Source: Pteria penguin (lineage: Eukaryota; Mollusca; Bivalvia; Pterioida; Pteriidae). From it: a DNA stretch of 64,000 bases. This document shows positions 1 through 12,699 of the stretch, piece after piece. Within the stretch, counting starts at the first letter, position 1; every line of letters begins with the position of its first letter. A model generated the notes under the pieces. The model saw only the letters and a list, made by a program, of their open reading frames with translations. It did not search any database and was not told where the DNA came from. The DNA lies in NCBI GenBank assembly GCA_035048485.1, contig CM068590.1, positions 14,020,776-14,084,775 of the forward strand, written 5' to 3'. A program made the position numbers and the translations under genes.

Positions 1-1631
1 TTGTGCCGATGATGCAGAAACACATAATCGTAACATTAGATGATTTTCACAAACACCCACAAGTACCCGTGGATGAACTTTGTCATATTCATTTAGGAAA
101 AGAAATAGAGGTATATTGCCTTGACCACAAAAAGATGTGTTGCAGTATATGTTTCGCCACACAGCATAGACACTGCAAAGATGTCAAATCTATTGATGAA
201 TACCTTGCAGAACCGTCGACCGATATGAGTGTCGATCAAATTACCCGGAAACTAGAAAAAGTGTCTTCTCAAGTGGAAAAAGAAATCTCATATAAAAAAG
301 ACTTAGTAATCAAAATGAACGCTTCGCGATTGTCTGCTTCACAAAAGATGAAAAATTCCATTGAGGCTGCAAAACGTAACTTAAATGTACTTCATGACGA
401 ATTTGAAGCAGAACTGGAAAAAGAACTTTCCCTGGATTCAGCAAAAGCACAGAATGTGCTCCAAGTATTGAGAGGTGTACAATCATCTGTAGTTTTAGAT
501 AAGCAAATGCTCTGCGCGGTAGAAAAATATGGTACTAGGAAACAGATGTTTGTAACACGAGAGAAAATGAAAAACCATCTTGCTGAGCAATTGCGACATA
601 TGTCTGCAGTTGCATCATCTCAAATACCTACAGGCTACAGTATTAATACAAAGGCTCTTGATGGAATATGTAGATTAAAATCATTAAGTTCCTCAATGAA
701 TACCCTTGGTAGTGGTAGGTTATCTCTTTTCGTAGGGGATGAGGAAACGACGAAGACCGTGATGGGAGTGAAAGCTATACAACCTGTCATTTCGGATGTC
801 CTTTTTACTGAACTGGAAGATTGCATAAGACAAAACTCACATGATTTAGCTGCAATACAACCTCGCAATCTGCTCCTCCGCTGCAAATGGGAATATGAAT
901 TACATGCAGTGTCCAATGGGGCTACATATTTAAACGACACTGTTGCTGTTGTAACTTCTGATGGATATGCTATTATCTTGAGTCAAGATGGCAAAATGGT
1001 GGTTAAGCACTCAATCCCATATGGAAACGAGCCAGCAGATATTAATGCTAATGGTGTAGAAAACGAAGTGTATATTTCATTCCGTGTTCAGAAATTACTA
1101 AAGAGATATGCAATTTCATCAAAAGAAATAAAGGAAATAAGTACCGTTCAGCTAAAAGGAATTGTAGAAGGATTTTGTATCTTTGGTAAAACGATTGTGC
1201 ATGCTTCGCGACAAGACTGTAAAATCCATATATCAAACCTATCTGGAGATTTACTGAAGACAATTACAGTCAATCTAGCAGGTAGCTTTGGATTTGTCGC
1301 AGGTTCCTACACGAAACAGATGTTTTACCACATGGATGGAGTGCGGTTGTACTGTAGGGATTTGAATGGAAATGTTATAAAACATGTATCACTCGGAAAT
1401 GCCGTTTCCATGCCTCGCGGTATAGGTGTTGATTTTCAGGGCAACATTTACGTTTGCTGCCGAGCCAATGGCAAACTTATTCAGGTCTCTCATCAGGACT
1501 TCAGCCTGTGTGAATATAATGGCATCCTCGGTCATTATATTTCATTTCAACCAGATGGAAGGTCGTTTGTTGTGGATGATTTTGTCAGCACTTTTAAATA
1601 TTACAAACTTGAAAGTAAGTCACAAGTTTAA
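1..1631 (+). CDS. TRIM-like protein, terminal exon (5' part outside window)
   Basis: The reading frame is open from base 3 to the stop at 1631 (about 542 residues) with no start of its own. The first codons continue a B-box region whose upstream exons lie outside the window. Residues 27-58 form a B-box type 2 zinc module (C27, H30, C39, H42, C47, C50, H55, H57). Residues 70-200 are charged and heptad-like, as expected for the TRIM coiled coil. Residues 290-540 are a beta-rich C-terminal part with repeated 'GVDFQGNIYVC'-type strands, resembling NHL-like propellers of bivalve TRIM proteins. Family knowledge: TRIM proteins are mostly E3 ubiquitin ligases, often antiviral; the RING needed for that would be upstream. 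It is a close paralogue of the gene at 26936-35112 and, unlike it, is unbroken across the B-box1/B-box2 junction. A possible polyadenylation signal AATAAA lies at 1978. The 'real gene' call is strong; the function is inferred. Confidence 0.88.
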   Translation, partial: VPMMQKHIIVTLDDFHKHPQVPVDELCHIHLGKEIEVYCLDHKKMCCSICFATQHRHCKDVKSIDEYLAEPSTDMSVDQITRKLEKVSSQVEKEISYKKDLVIKMNASRLSASQKMKNSIEAAKRNLNVLHDEFEAELEKELSLDSAKAQNVLQVLRGVQSSVVLDKQMLCAVEKYGTRKQMFVTREKMKNHLAEQLRHMSAVASSQIPTGYSINTKALDGICRLKSLSSSMNTLGSGRLSLFVGDEETTKTVMGVKAIQPVISDVLFTELEDCIRQNSHDLAAIQPRNLLLRCKWEYELHAVSNGATYLNDTVAVVTSDGYAIILSQDGKMVVKHSIPYGNEPADINANGVENEVYISFRVQKLLKRYAISSKEIKEISTVQLKGIVEGFCIFGKTIVHASRQDCKIHISNLSGDLLKTITVNLAGSFGFVAGSYTKQMFYHMDGVRLYCRDLNGNVIKHVSLGNAVSMPRGIGVDFQGNIYVCCRANGKLIQVSHQDFSLCEYNGILGHYISFQPDGRSFVVDDFVSTFKYYKLESKSQV

Positions 1632-2205
1632 CACTGTATGATGCTATATTTCAATCATGTGAAAGGCACTAGAATGAAATCTCTATGATATACATTTGAT
1701 GACGATTTGACTTCCGTATATAGACAGTGAACATTATTCAACACTTATGGTGGAACTTTTACAATTTTAACATCTTTCCAATGTGGAAAGCCTTATGATA
1801 CTGACTGGCTAGATTCCATTAATTCTAAATTTAGGATTGTGTTCCTGCTGTCTAGTTTCGTCCTTATATGGGTTTTTCGGCTTTTACTGTTAGGTAAATT
1901 TTGTAACTAGCATGCTCTTCAAGTGTTCATATTTTGTATGTCTATAATTTAACCTTCAGAAACACTGAACAGAACTGAATAAATTGTCTAAATGTGCATA
2001 TATATTACAGGGATGAAAATAAGACATAAAATGAAAATGAAAATTAGAAAAAAAAAGAATTAGTTATCAATTTTCATATTCACATATATAACAATCCTAT
2101 AATATTATAATTGATATATTATATTATAGTAATATTTCTATCGAATTAAGTAGCATTACATACGAAAAAATACATCTGATAGTCATTTATGTGTTTTAAT
2201 GTAAG
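1632..2205. other. 3' flank of TRIM-like gene, no gene seen
   Basis: AT-rich sequence after the TRIM stop, containing the likely 3' UTR with AATAAA at 1978 and a dyad-rich AT stretch near 2095-2150. No coding pattern was found on either strand. Confidence 0.5.
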
Positions 2206-2307
2206 GATTATAAATAAAAATTTGAAATAATTATGTGACAGAGATAAGGTAGCAAAAATAGCATATGCATTTTCAGACAGTAAGAAGACAAAACAGGTCT
2301 ACTTAAT
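2206..2307. repeat. First copy of a local duplication (interrupted)
   Basis: The stretch beginning 'ggattataaataaaaattt' is repeated almost base for base at 3516-3620. It includes the shared block 'gacagagataaggtagc'. In this copy the sequence is broken at about 2308 by the inverted-end element and resumes after 3393. The second copy runs through uninterrupted. Confidence 0.75.
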
Positions 2308-3393
2308 ACAGTTAGGTACAGTCCTAACCTTACATAAAGTGCACTTCAAGTTAACTTTATGACTGCTTTTCAAGTTTACTTGGCGACAACAGAGTAAACT
2401 TAGAATCAAGTTTAGTAGTAAACTTGATTCCAAGTTTAGTACTAAACTTGATTCCAAATTTACTCCAAGTGCACTTCAAGTTCAGTTTACTTTCTATATA
2501 TGTATATACTGCTTCATTTCACTTGATGTAACCGGGCAGAACACACGCCTTTAAACAATCGAGTTGTTTCTCTTAATTAAACATTGGACATGGAAACACA
2601 TATCGTAAAGTCGTCTCGGATATCAATGTATATAAGGGAAAGGACCATTTCATTACGTGGAAGTGGCCATGCGATAGTTGAGATTCGACGTATCTTGATG
2701 GAAACTGAATGTGTACAAGTTTCACGACGAGCGATAAGTGCTTTGATAAATTAAACGTTATGTTACCGGTTCGATTATAGACACACATAAAATTCAAGGT
2801 AAGAAGAGATTATTATCCCGAGAAGCCACTTAAGTTTTACCCTCTTTGACACAAAACCGAAAATAGAGCCAGTGTAGTTTTCATCACGGAATGTCCCAAC
2901 AATGGCAACATCTATACACCCTGTCGAAGTGAAACCACAAAATACCAAAATAACGAGGAAATATCGTATAACAACATAATTATAACAATAATAATTCATC
3001 ACAAGAAGAAAAATGTAGATGCAGTAAGAAGTATCGAAACTTCGGATAAAATACCATCCGAATGTTCAACATGAAATCAATAATGTAAAATTGTTAATTG
3101 TTTATAAATATTTACTATATTTTTCTAATAAAACATTTTATAAAATATGCAATTGTACTTAATAAGACAACTATTCCCATCGTGTTATACGAAAGTGGAT
3201 AATTGTAATAAATAAACGTGAAAAGTAAACTTGTGTCACGTGATAGTAAACTTGAAGACGGAATTACTTTGAAGTAAACTTGATATCAAGTGCACTTGAC
3301 TAAACTTTATGACTGGTTTTCAGGACGAAAACTAAACTTGAAGTGCACTTGTCAAGTGCACTTGAATGTAAGGTTAGGACTGCACCCAACTGT
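2308..3393. mobile_element. 1.1-kb nonautonomous element with 28-bp inverted ends
   Basis: The left end (2308-2335) and right end (3366-3393) are inverted copies matching at 26 of 28 bases, sharing the core CAGTCCTAACCTTACAT. Inside each end is a run of AAGTGCACTTG / AAACTTG motifs in both orientations (2337-2490 and 3230-3365), like subterminal binding-site arrays. No coding region is present. The uninterrupted paralogous copy at 3516-3620 serves as an approximate empty site. I could not define a clean target duplication, so the superfamily is open. Confidence 0.75.
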
Positions 3394-4036
3394 GTCTCTT
3401 TATACATATATATTTATACATGTTTATTTCAATGCAGTTGACTATCAATAGAGATCTATTACATGTATGCACTCTCAATTAGAAGAGATTTACATTTCGT
3501 TTTGTAAATAGATTTTAGGATTATAAATAAAAATTTGAATTATTTATGTGACAGAGATAAGGTAGCAAAAATAGCATATGCATTTTCAGAGAGTAAGAGT
3601 ACAAACAGGTCTTATTACTGTCTCTTTGTTCATATATATTTATACATGTTTATTTCAATGCAGTTTGACACCTTCTATACTAGAAGGTTACCTACTTCGA
3701 CTTCTCCATATATAGATACATATGGAATTCACACGATTTGACTCTTTCTACGGGGTATATGTGACGGTGTTGCTAGCAAGCAGGAGATGCTCACTCTCCC
3801 CGGGCACCTGATCTCACTCCATCACAGGGGTTCACATATGCTCTTCAAGTAGACATATTTTGTTATTTTCCATTTGTTTTTCATTTTCACTGATTTTGTA
3901 TGTCCTATGGTTTCATGATTGTTGGATTTGTGGTTTGGATTTATCCATCATCTTTACATTACTATTAATATAGATCTATTATGAACTCTCAATTTGAAGA
4001 GATTTACATTTTGTTTTGTAAATAGATTTTCATTAA
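3394..4036. repeat. Diverged local tandem duplications
   Basis: The block 3516-3660 matches 2206-2307 plus 3391-3440. The block 3452-3513 ('gatctatta...cattt', ending in 'gtaaatagatttt') recurs at 3968-4036. Together they show at least two rounds of short segmental duplication in the TRIM 3' flank. Confidence 0.6.
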
Positions 4037-5417
4037 TAGAGTTTTTAATGTATTCATTTTTATGGCATTGCTTTTATTGACAATGGTAAGCCTTGCCTTT
4101 GAATGGTTAACCTCACACATTAATCGTCTTAATTCAGTATTTCAGCTATAAAAGTCAAGTATTTTTGTAATATGTCTACCTTTTTTCGCTAACATATCCC
4201 ATGAGCTTTTTGTAATTGGATGGTGGATAAAATCTCTTTTTCTATCTTCTTTATTATTAACTAATAATAACTATATGTATTAGATGGATATCATGTCAGC
4301 AAGTATATATTTTGGACCAGTACAGAGATACTAAAACTGAACGATTGACATGCATAAGGTAGATGTCTAGATTTTATTATTAGCATATATTTTTAATACC
4401 ATGATGTTCTTCTGCTGTTAATTCACGTGTTTATATAGTTTTATGACCTCTCAGCTTGAGACACTTGTTGATCCTTGATCTCTATATGGAAGAAAATCTA
4501 TATTTTCAAATGTGTGTCCTTTGCATTTTCTGTTGTTGCGTTGAATAAGAAGGTGTGCCCGTAACCGGTTAACCATACCAACTGATGGACAATTGTCATA
4601 TCAAATGTCCGTCCTTTGTCGGTATCGTAACTGCACTATAACCAAATAGTTTTGTGATGTCCTTATCATTACGTTAAATACTACATGTATTTCTTTGGTG
4701 ACTTCTGTCATACAGCTGAGTCAATAACTTTTCTTTCTTTTCATAGAATGTGGATCTAAAACTCTGTCGAAAGAGCATTAGTCTCGTGAACATAAAAAGT
4801 TCATTTTATTAAGTATTGTCAGAAAATCTTCACACATAATGTGTATAAATTTTGTCTGTTAAATGTAATACATTTCATTTTCACATACATTGCCAATATT
4901 AAGTATCAATATCAAACAATATGTATTCCACTCACAGGTGAAAGTTAAACACTTTTATTATACTTATGTTTAAACAGACCTTTATTTAGAATACAAATGT
5001 GTACGTACACAGATGTATGGAATAAATATTAGGGTAAATAGTTATGAAATATATATGAACAGAATCTAGTATGTTAAGGACATTTCAAGTCTTTCGTCAA
5101 TGTTAACATGAATAGTAACGTTAATGGAATAATTTCATAATAATTGTTTTTACATGTCAAATATTATGTCATATCCTATATTATAGCAATTTTGTTGTTA
5201 TCAAAATATGATTAGTATGCATTTAACATGATTCCGTATACCAAATTTTCCCTATTATCACAGTATTAACCCTTGCTAACCCTCTTATTTTTCAACATTA
5301 TATATTTGCCCATTTCCATATTTTGAGTTCGAGAATTGCCTTGAATGAGCTTTGAATGTAAGTGCAATAAATTAAAACCAAAAATGCTATTGCTGAATTT
5401 ATTTCTCCTCAAATTGC
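4037..5417. other. AT-rich intergenic DNA, nothing recognised
   Basis: No open frame with coding character, no RNA gene and no clear repeat boundary was found. Confidence 0.4.
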
Positions 5418-5941
5418 TAGATAGAATCTTTGGTTCACTTTTCGGTCATTTTGGTTTCAACACTGCTCTTCAAATATATATATATTTTGAGAATTCCAAT
5501 CATTTGGCCACGAGCATCACAGAGGCGACATAAGTTATCGAAATGTGCATATGGTGCACTAAATTAAAAAGTATATATGTTCTATATTTATTATAACCAC
5601 TAGGCCGGTGTCACTGCTGGTGGACTGATAGTTCCCGAGGGCATAATAAGTCTAGTTTTCAGTGCTTCTGTACTGACATGAAATATATACTTCAAATTTT
5701 CAGTCATCAAATTAAGTAAATTACTCTAAAACTAAGGAGTATCTCCCTCATGCATAGCTCTGTCCTTAGATAGATTCTTTGGTTCACTTTTCGGTCATTT
5801 GGGTTTCAACACTGCTCTTCAAATATTTATATATTTTGAGAATTCCAATCATTTGGCCACGAGCATCACTGAAGAGACATAAGTTGTCGAAATGTGCATA
5901 TGGTGCACTAAATTAAAAGGTATATATGTTCTATATCTATT
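5418..5941. repeat. Direct duplication, two 175-bp copies
   Basis: Copies lie at 5418-5592 and 5767-5941, offset 349 bp and about 93% alike by eye. Each ends with 'cgaaatgtgcatatggtgca', a motif also echoed near 60270-60290, so it is probably the end of a dispersed repeat family. A 62-codon open frame overlapping copy 1 is not conserved in copy 2 and is not called a gene. Confidence 0.7.
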
Positions 5942-7910
5942 TGCTAGGTTGAATCCTTCTGCAGCCATATTCATATTGGTTAATCCATAAATAGCTGTTT
6001 TGTATAGCCTATAAATATTTTGAAGATACTATTACTGTTAACAGTGATAACTGTGGAAAGTTTACTCACATCTTACCTTCTCCTTGAAAGTACCGCTTAG
6101 GTGTCATCACAAAAAACACACAGAACCCGAGAATAATACGATGACTCATTTAAAATATAGTGCTTGAGGAAAGCCAATAAGAGACATGAATTATGTATAT
6201 GGCAGTATATATAGAAGACGCACAAAAAACCAAATATTTTAACATATGACTGTCACGAAACATTCTATTGAAATTTTAACCCTTGCCATTATCTGGGTCA
6301 CTGCCTTCCAATAGATTTTCAAAAATCAAATACATGTTCATGTTAATTTTTCAAATGTTTCTACACAGAGAAATAAATGGCAACAATTAAATAAGATATA
6401 TGTAGTTTTAGCACATGTAATCTGAAGGCTTAAGTGAGGTATTTTCATCTATGAAAATATATGTATTCCTTATATGTCATGCCAAACGTGCCAAGATTTG
6501 GATCCTGGGCAGAATGAAATAGTTTCAAGATGATAACCTCCTTTGACAAAGTTTTTAAAATAGGACCGCAAAGATCAACAAGTGGAATGCACCGTTGTGA
6601 TATATAGGAGTGCATTAAGAAGTGCCGCCGTTTTGTTTCCTTTCAAAAATCGAATTTCAATCACACCTGCGCAAGGTCATGCTCTACACACGGTGGGTCC
6701 TTAATTCGAATTCACAGAAATCCACAAAAAAGATTTTTTTCATAATAATGACGTCATTTAGGATCTGACAAACCAGTAAAGAATAAAGTATCCGTTTCTT
6801 AGCTTTGAAAAATATTCGATATTCACGTTCTTGTACGAACCAAAGAAAGAACGAAAGTATTCTTATGCTGCAATGACGAAAGCAACTCTAGTATCATGAC
6901 GATAAGCAAAACTTATAGCGAGCTCAGTTAACTTGCTTTAAACTGGTTAAACTGGATTAGAAATAGATCAGAGTGTAAAGTGTTTGGCCAAGTATTTAGT
7001 CCGACCGGGTCAAATCAATGGCTTGTCAGTGTTCAGTTTTTCTACTGAGACAATTCAAACCGACAGCCCATACACAAACCATCATTTCAATTTCAAATCA
7101 AGACATCGAGGAAAAGCCTCCTGGAACCTTTGATATCGGAAGGTCAATTTTCAAGATCAATTGCACAAAACCACAGTGAAAAGACTACACTCCAATCATT
7201 AGTAGACAATGCATAAACTATTACAAGGATCTCAGTTGATATATGTACCTGACCTGGAAACAAAAACCCGTTGAGAGTCGGTTCGAGCCCTTTATGATTT
7301 TTATTTATCGTATTGTGGCCGTGTGGATGCTTACAGATGGTTAAATCTACATACTACCAGTGCCCCGGTCGATGCCCTTCCAGCACAAGATTGCTGATTT
7401 TCACCCATACTTAGGGATGGATGTAATCCCCTGATCTTTCTTCATAGAGAAAGAATACTAGGCAAGTACGGGTTTCCATAAAATGTCATTTTATGAGGCG
7501 CATACTCGTAAATTATGGGATTTTTGGACTTCAAATACGAATTTTTGTTACTTGAAATGTTAACTTTCAATGCTTACAGACAGTAAATCAGTTTACTGTT
7601 GAAATAAAGTTGTATTTGAAGTGAACTCTAAATGAAGTCAATTGTGAAAGTTGGATGTCGTTAGCTCATTTTCACTAATCAATACAATTTATGGTGCTAT
7701 ATTTTGGCACCCAGTTGTCCAGTTACTAAATCAACAAGATACTTGTCTTTTCGGAATGACGAAACGACATAACGTAACTGTAACCTTGAAATGGAAGTAT
7801 GACAATCAAAATCATAATTTTTACATTCATTTTTATATGTTTTAAAAGATTTTGTCTCAAAATTTGATCTTGAGATGGCCCCTTTTCTTCATTTCCATGG
7901 ATACACCCCA
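5942..7910. other. Intergenic DNA, possible SINE remnant
   Basis: Mostly featureless. Around 7270-7290 'gtcggttcgagccc' resembles a tRNA B box and may be a worn SINE, but no A box or tail is clear. Short open frames at 7651-7911 look random. Confidence 0.35.
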
Positions 7911-8230
7911 TTTTTATACGCCCGTCTACAGACGGGTTTTATTATATTATGGTGTTGTCCGTCCGACGTCTGTCCGGTATAATTTGTCCGTTTTTTAATA
8001 AGATTTCACAGAATCGTTGCCCAGGACCAAACGATGTGTCATGACCTTGCAATTGGTTAAATTTCATGATTATCATTATCATAAAAGTGTTTTGCCGCTT
8101 TAAAGAAAATGACTAGAAATTATGGGTGCGATTTTGAAGCCATAAATAAGAGGGGAGGGGGAGGAAATTTCTTCATACATTCTCTTATCCCCTCATCAAA
8201 TTAAGTGATGGGCATGTTGTGCATTAGGCA
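7911..8230. repeat. Dispersed repeat fragment
   Basis: Begins with the small hairpin 'cgcccgtctacagacggg' and a 'gtccgtccgacgtctgtcc' block. It then has one unit ('ttgcccaggaccaaacg ... tgtcatgaccttg') of the family forming the tandem array at 12700-13550. It is a single-unit relative of that array. Confidence 0.55.
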
Positions 8231-9413
8231 GTGCTCTTGTTATGTCATAATTTAAAATAACTTTATAAGGTCTGTTATCACGCAAGTAATGTTAGAATTG
8301 CAATCGCAGATTTTTAAAATGAAGCTTTTGTGTTATTTTCTTGGTTTTTCGCATTACTCTCAATGTATAATCAAAAACTTTGAGATGGCCTTCATTTCAT
8401 AATGGGTGCATTCCCTATTTAAATTCTAATTTTGAAGCTGAAGATTTATGCTTAATTTTCATATGCATTATTCAAATTTTCAAACTGACATTTTCTGGAA
8501 AAAAAACAAGATAAGCCTCTTTAAACATGTTTCTTTCAGATGCGATACTGAAATTATTATATATTAGTTTAGAAAAGTCCTCAATGTTCAGTTTTTCAGA
8601 TGACCCATAGTCACAATATGTTGTAAATTGAAATTGATTTGATAATTGATGATGTTGTTTTTATTTCCTCTAGTGAACATTTAGTACATTTGTTGAATTA
8701 TGACAAAATGCTGAATTTTTGTCTTACGTTAAAAATATAAGTAAATTCGATGTGATGACTGACCAATCGTTGTGAAAAGAAAATAAATATTGATGTAATA
8801 TTTAGTTCAAAATTATAAAACAACTCATAATTTTCCATATATTAGAAATTATATTCAATTTCAGACTTATTAGTACAGAACAAAGGAAGACAAAAAGGCA
8901 AACATTGAGACAACTCCCCGCAGAAAAATGTAATGACTTGACAACTTTATGAATAAATAATTGAATATTCATATAGTCTATAATTTCAAGCTGTTATAAT
9001 AACTGAACATATTTGCTCGTTTATCGTGAATAATACTGAATTGTTGCAGGTTTGATATGGTACCTTGGTCATAATACGTGGATTCTTGCCCTTTTTATTT
9101 GATCAAGAACTTAATTTTAATTCGCTTTATTTCATATTAAATACGTATAAAACATCTAAGGCAGATAGTATATAAATCGAAAATATATGGGTTTTTTTTT
9201 TATTTTCTCTATAGGGTCCTATGTTAAAGACACGCGAAAGTCTGAGATGCTCCCCCCAGCTCACATTAGATGAACACTTTATTTTTTGTTTATTTTTTTT
9301 TTCAAATCACGGGTAACCATTGCTTAATCGGTAATATTAGTTTGATAACAATTTTAGGGCAGAAGTTTATCATTTTGAAAATATATTCGTTTGGCTTTTG
9401 TTTCAAGAAAATG
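8231..9413. other. AT-rich intergenic DNA
   Basis: No gene, RNA or element boundary was recognised. Only poly-T and poly-A tracts stand out, for example near 9190 and 9290. Confidence 0.35.
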
Positions 9414-9690
9414 ATTGATTGATTGATTGATTTTTGTTTTACGTCACACCACGAATATTTCACGTATATGGTGACGACATCTGCCTGATGCGGGGCATAT
9501 AAATTTTGACCTTTGCAACGGACCCACCCGAAGCAGTGAGGGATTTTTAACGTGCAATGCATACCACGACACGGGGCCTCGGTTTTTACTGTCTCATCCG
9601 AAAGACATGACACCGGCATGACCAGAGCGGGACTCGAACCCCGGCCTCCCGATCAGGAGTCCGACGCGATACCACTAGGCCACGCCGGCT
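9414..9690 (-). mobile_element. tRNA-headed SINE
   Basis: Read on the - strand, the element starts at 9690 with a tRNA-like head: a box A-like 'tggcctagtgg' followed by a perfect box B 'ggttcgagtcc'. It continues with a conserved body ('tttcggatgagacagt', 'catcaggcagatg') and ends in an (AATC)n tail at 9414-9432. It is closely alike, on the opposite strand, to the copy at 60591-60854. SINEs are mobilised by LINE enzymes; none is seen here. Confidence 0.85.
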
Positions 9691-11125
9691 TGTCAAGAAA
9701 ATGAAACAAAAAAGTATGATAATTTTTAAGTCGGAGAAGAGGCTATGTCAGATGTAAACGATCTCTCATTGGTTGTTTTAAATGTATTGCATGCATATTG
9801 GTCCAAATGTGCATGCTGCAGGAAGATAGATAAGATAATCATCGTATAACGTAAAGAAAGGTAGACCTAGGCTTATACATGCAATGTACATGTATTTAAT
9901 TATTATGTCAGTGTTTTAGAGAGATGCTAAAGTGTAAAATTAACCATGCATTTTCATGAAAGTAATAAAATCCAATATCTTATTGGCTACCATTGTGGTA
10001 CGTTTTTAATGTTTGAGGCTTGTTGGATTGGACGGTCAAAATTAAATTTAGTGGTATCATAGACCTTATCTTGATATTCGTCTATGGTCATATTAAATTA
10101 AACACAACATTAAGAAAAATACAATAGATAAATAATTAATAAATAAATAGATTCATATTCCAACGAATTGCTCTCTTCCAGACTGTCCTTTGAATAACAT
10201 ATTAAAACTACAGGGGCCAAGAGCGTAAAACGTGTGTGCGGGGAGGGGCGCTTTTTTTGGTAGCAAACGGTATACGGTATAAAAGTAAAAGAGAACGAAC
10301 TTTAAAATAGAGTAAACACCCTCGCCTCGCCTCAAACCAAACATATTTATATATATTGTTGAAAACACATTAATAATCAAGTATCCTCGTTTAGATAAAT
10401 GATATTACGCTCACACACAAATTTCAACACCCAGCGTAGTACATGCGGTAGGCCTACTACCAGAGATATGTCCCATGAATATTTTATTATTATACTACCA
10501 AGACCCCTCCCCTCCCCCACTTTCACTTTTCCGGGCCTGGCTACTGTGGTTAAAACCGTAATGTCATCAGAATCACATGTAGAAGGAAAATATTCCTGGT
10601 GTGGAAAAACAACCAACCAAACAAATGCATATAATATTAAAACAAAGTCAAATCCGGATATTGAATGGCAGAATTCATTTCAATTTTTAAATTGTACTTG
10701 AAAGCGAAAGTAGGAATTCCAAATTCGAAGTCATGTGAGTGTCCATTCACCGTAAATTAGATGCGTTTATGTTGCGTTCTAAGAGAAGTTACTAGTGATT
10801 CTTACATGTATGTTATAATTTATTTTTGTTGATCTATCTATCTATCTGTGCGTCCGTCCGTCCGTCTGCCTGTCTGTTCGCCCTCCTCTTGGAGTACTCT
10901 GAACAGGGTACGATGTATGTTAAAAGTATAAAAGAAGGTGAGATAGTGATGTTAAAGATTTCAAAAGCATGGAAATGAGTAGGGTTAAATATATAACTTA
11001 GTAACATAAAAGTTCACAAAGAACAGTATTCAAATTAAAAGGTAAATGACTCTAATTAATAGACAAGAAAAAAGAATAGCTATGAATGACTACAAATTTC
11101 TATGTTAGTGTTCCATTGAACTGTT
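9691..11125. other. Intergenic DNA with simple repeats
   Basis: No gene is supported. At 10838-10900 a tatc/gtcc microsatellite precedes 'cgccctcctcttggagta'. A related motif recurs at 19140-19190, indicating a shared dispersed repeat. The 100-codon frames overlapping on both strands near 10400-10700 lack recognisable features. Confidence 0.4.
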
Positions 11126-11297
11126 CAGTGGTGGATCCAGAATTAGTGAAAAGGGGGGGGGGGGGTTGCACAAGTGTATTACCCAAGGTACTCGGTCATT
11201 CTTGGTACCAAATCTGGAAATCTGGATTTTCATTTGTAAATATTATGCTAGAAGAGGGCCTGTAACACCCCACCCCCCCGCTTTAAATCTGCCACTG
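11126..11297. mobile_element. hAT-like MITE
   Basis: The left end CAGTGGTGGATCCAGA and the right end, inverted CAGTGGCAGATTTAAA, fit the CAGTG/CAGGG consensus of hAT inverted ends seen elsewhere in this window (46780, 57096). Poly-G lies inside the left end and poly-C inside the right. At 172 bp it has no coding capacity. A target duplication is not evident. Confidence 0.5.
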
Positions 11298-12699
11298 CTT
11301 TTGTTTTATTTGGATAGCTGCAGTTGATGTTACAAATGGAGCATGTTGATTCCAAGAGTTGATCCATTTGGCTTGTGTGTCAAGTATGGTATTGATGACA
11401 TTTAAGTTTATTTTAAAGTAAAATGTACAAACTGTATATCTAATGTTGTTGGATTTATGTTTATTGCCAGAAATAAAAGATAAAAATGCACCTATATACT
11501 CCAGATCTCTGGAATGCTGAAATTTTAATTTAGGATTTTCCTCCAAATAGACCACTGCATTAACTGTGGAGCTCAAATATTGGATGGCAAAATGATTAAC
11601 GTTTCCTCCAAATTGATCTGAAGGACGTCAGTATACAATATGATGAGTAAGATGTATAGAGAATGTTAATTAATTTGACGTTCAAAGTTAAAGTAAAAAG
11701 ATCTGGACCCGTTCAGAATGCCCAAAATATTGAATCAGTGTTATAGCTCACATGTTCAAGAGAATTGCAGTCATACATGTAGCAAGCATGCCATCAATCA
11801 TCCATCTGTTGTCTGTCAATTTTTCATACTTTTGACTTCCTCAGAGCTGCTGATTGGATTTTGATCATATTTTGTAGGGATAAAGTATTCTATGTCCACT
11901 ACTAGTTTTCTTTATTTCAACAAGATCCACCAAGGAGTGCATCCAGGAAGGAGAGACATGGGACCCAGAGGGTACCTTTCATTGTAAAACTCTTCTCACG
12001 ACTGGCTGCATAGATCATCACGTATTGAATTGAATTTTATTATAATAATACATATTGAGATATTCTTGGTCAAGATCTGATTTGGTTCCGGATGAATAAT
12101 TTTTGACAAAGTTATGCCCCATGGACTTTCTAACAATAACAGTTTTTGTACTCTATCTCTACAATGAATGCACATACACATGTATTGACTTGAAATGTAG
12201 TATTTAGATAAAACATTAACAATATCTAGGTCAAGGTTTATTCTGGTGACTGAAGAATGATTTTTGACAGAGTTATGTACCTTGGACTTAGTAAATTTCT
12301 AATAAGGCCAAAAAATATAAATATGTGTTTCCACTTTTCCAACTGACCTTATTTTAAACCGCTGACTCTATTATTGTTTAAAGGTTGAAAAATCATGGTG
12401 AGAAAAGGACTTTAACATGTAGCTTTTTGTTCAAATATTTACAAGACTTGTTAAATCTTGGTTTCAATGAAGGCTCCTTTTACTAACGATTGCGATCGTA
12501 GACATAACTGTATCTGATCCCGTAAGTCAGGTATTTACGGGATCAACCACTAATTTGTACATCATGTAATTGGTGTATTATGGTATGGCATTATGTGTTT
12601 GTCCACACATTGTTAACCAGAACATACCATTTAGGCTAAGACTATTAAACTTAGTATACACTTATTTCTAATGATATCTTTTGTGATATGAGGATGAAC
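11298..12699. other. Intergenic DNA, dispersed repeat fragments
   Basis: Contains 'caaggtca'-type fragments and a 'gtattatggtatggcat' block near 12570, typical of the repeats in this window. No gene is supported. Confidence 0.35.

Noticed and set aside
10377..10701. Overlapping 79- and 100-codon frames on both strands
   Set aside because: No start context, domain, exon junction or conservation within the window; consistent with chance frames.
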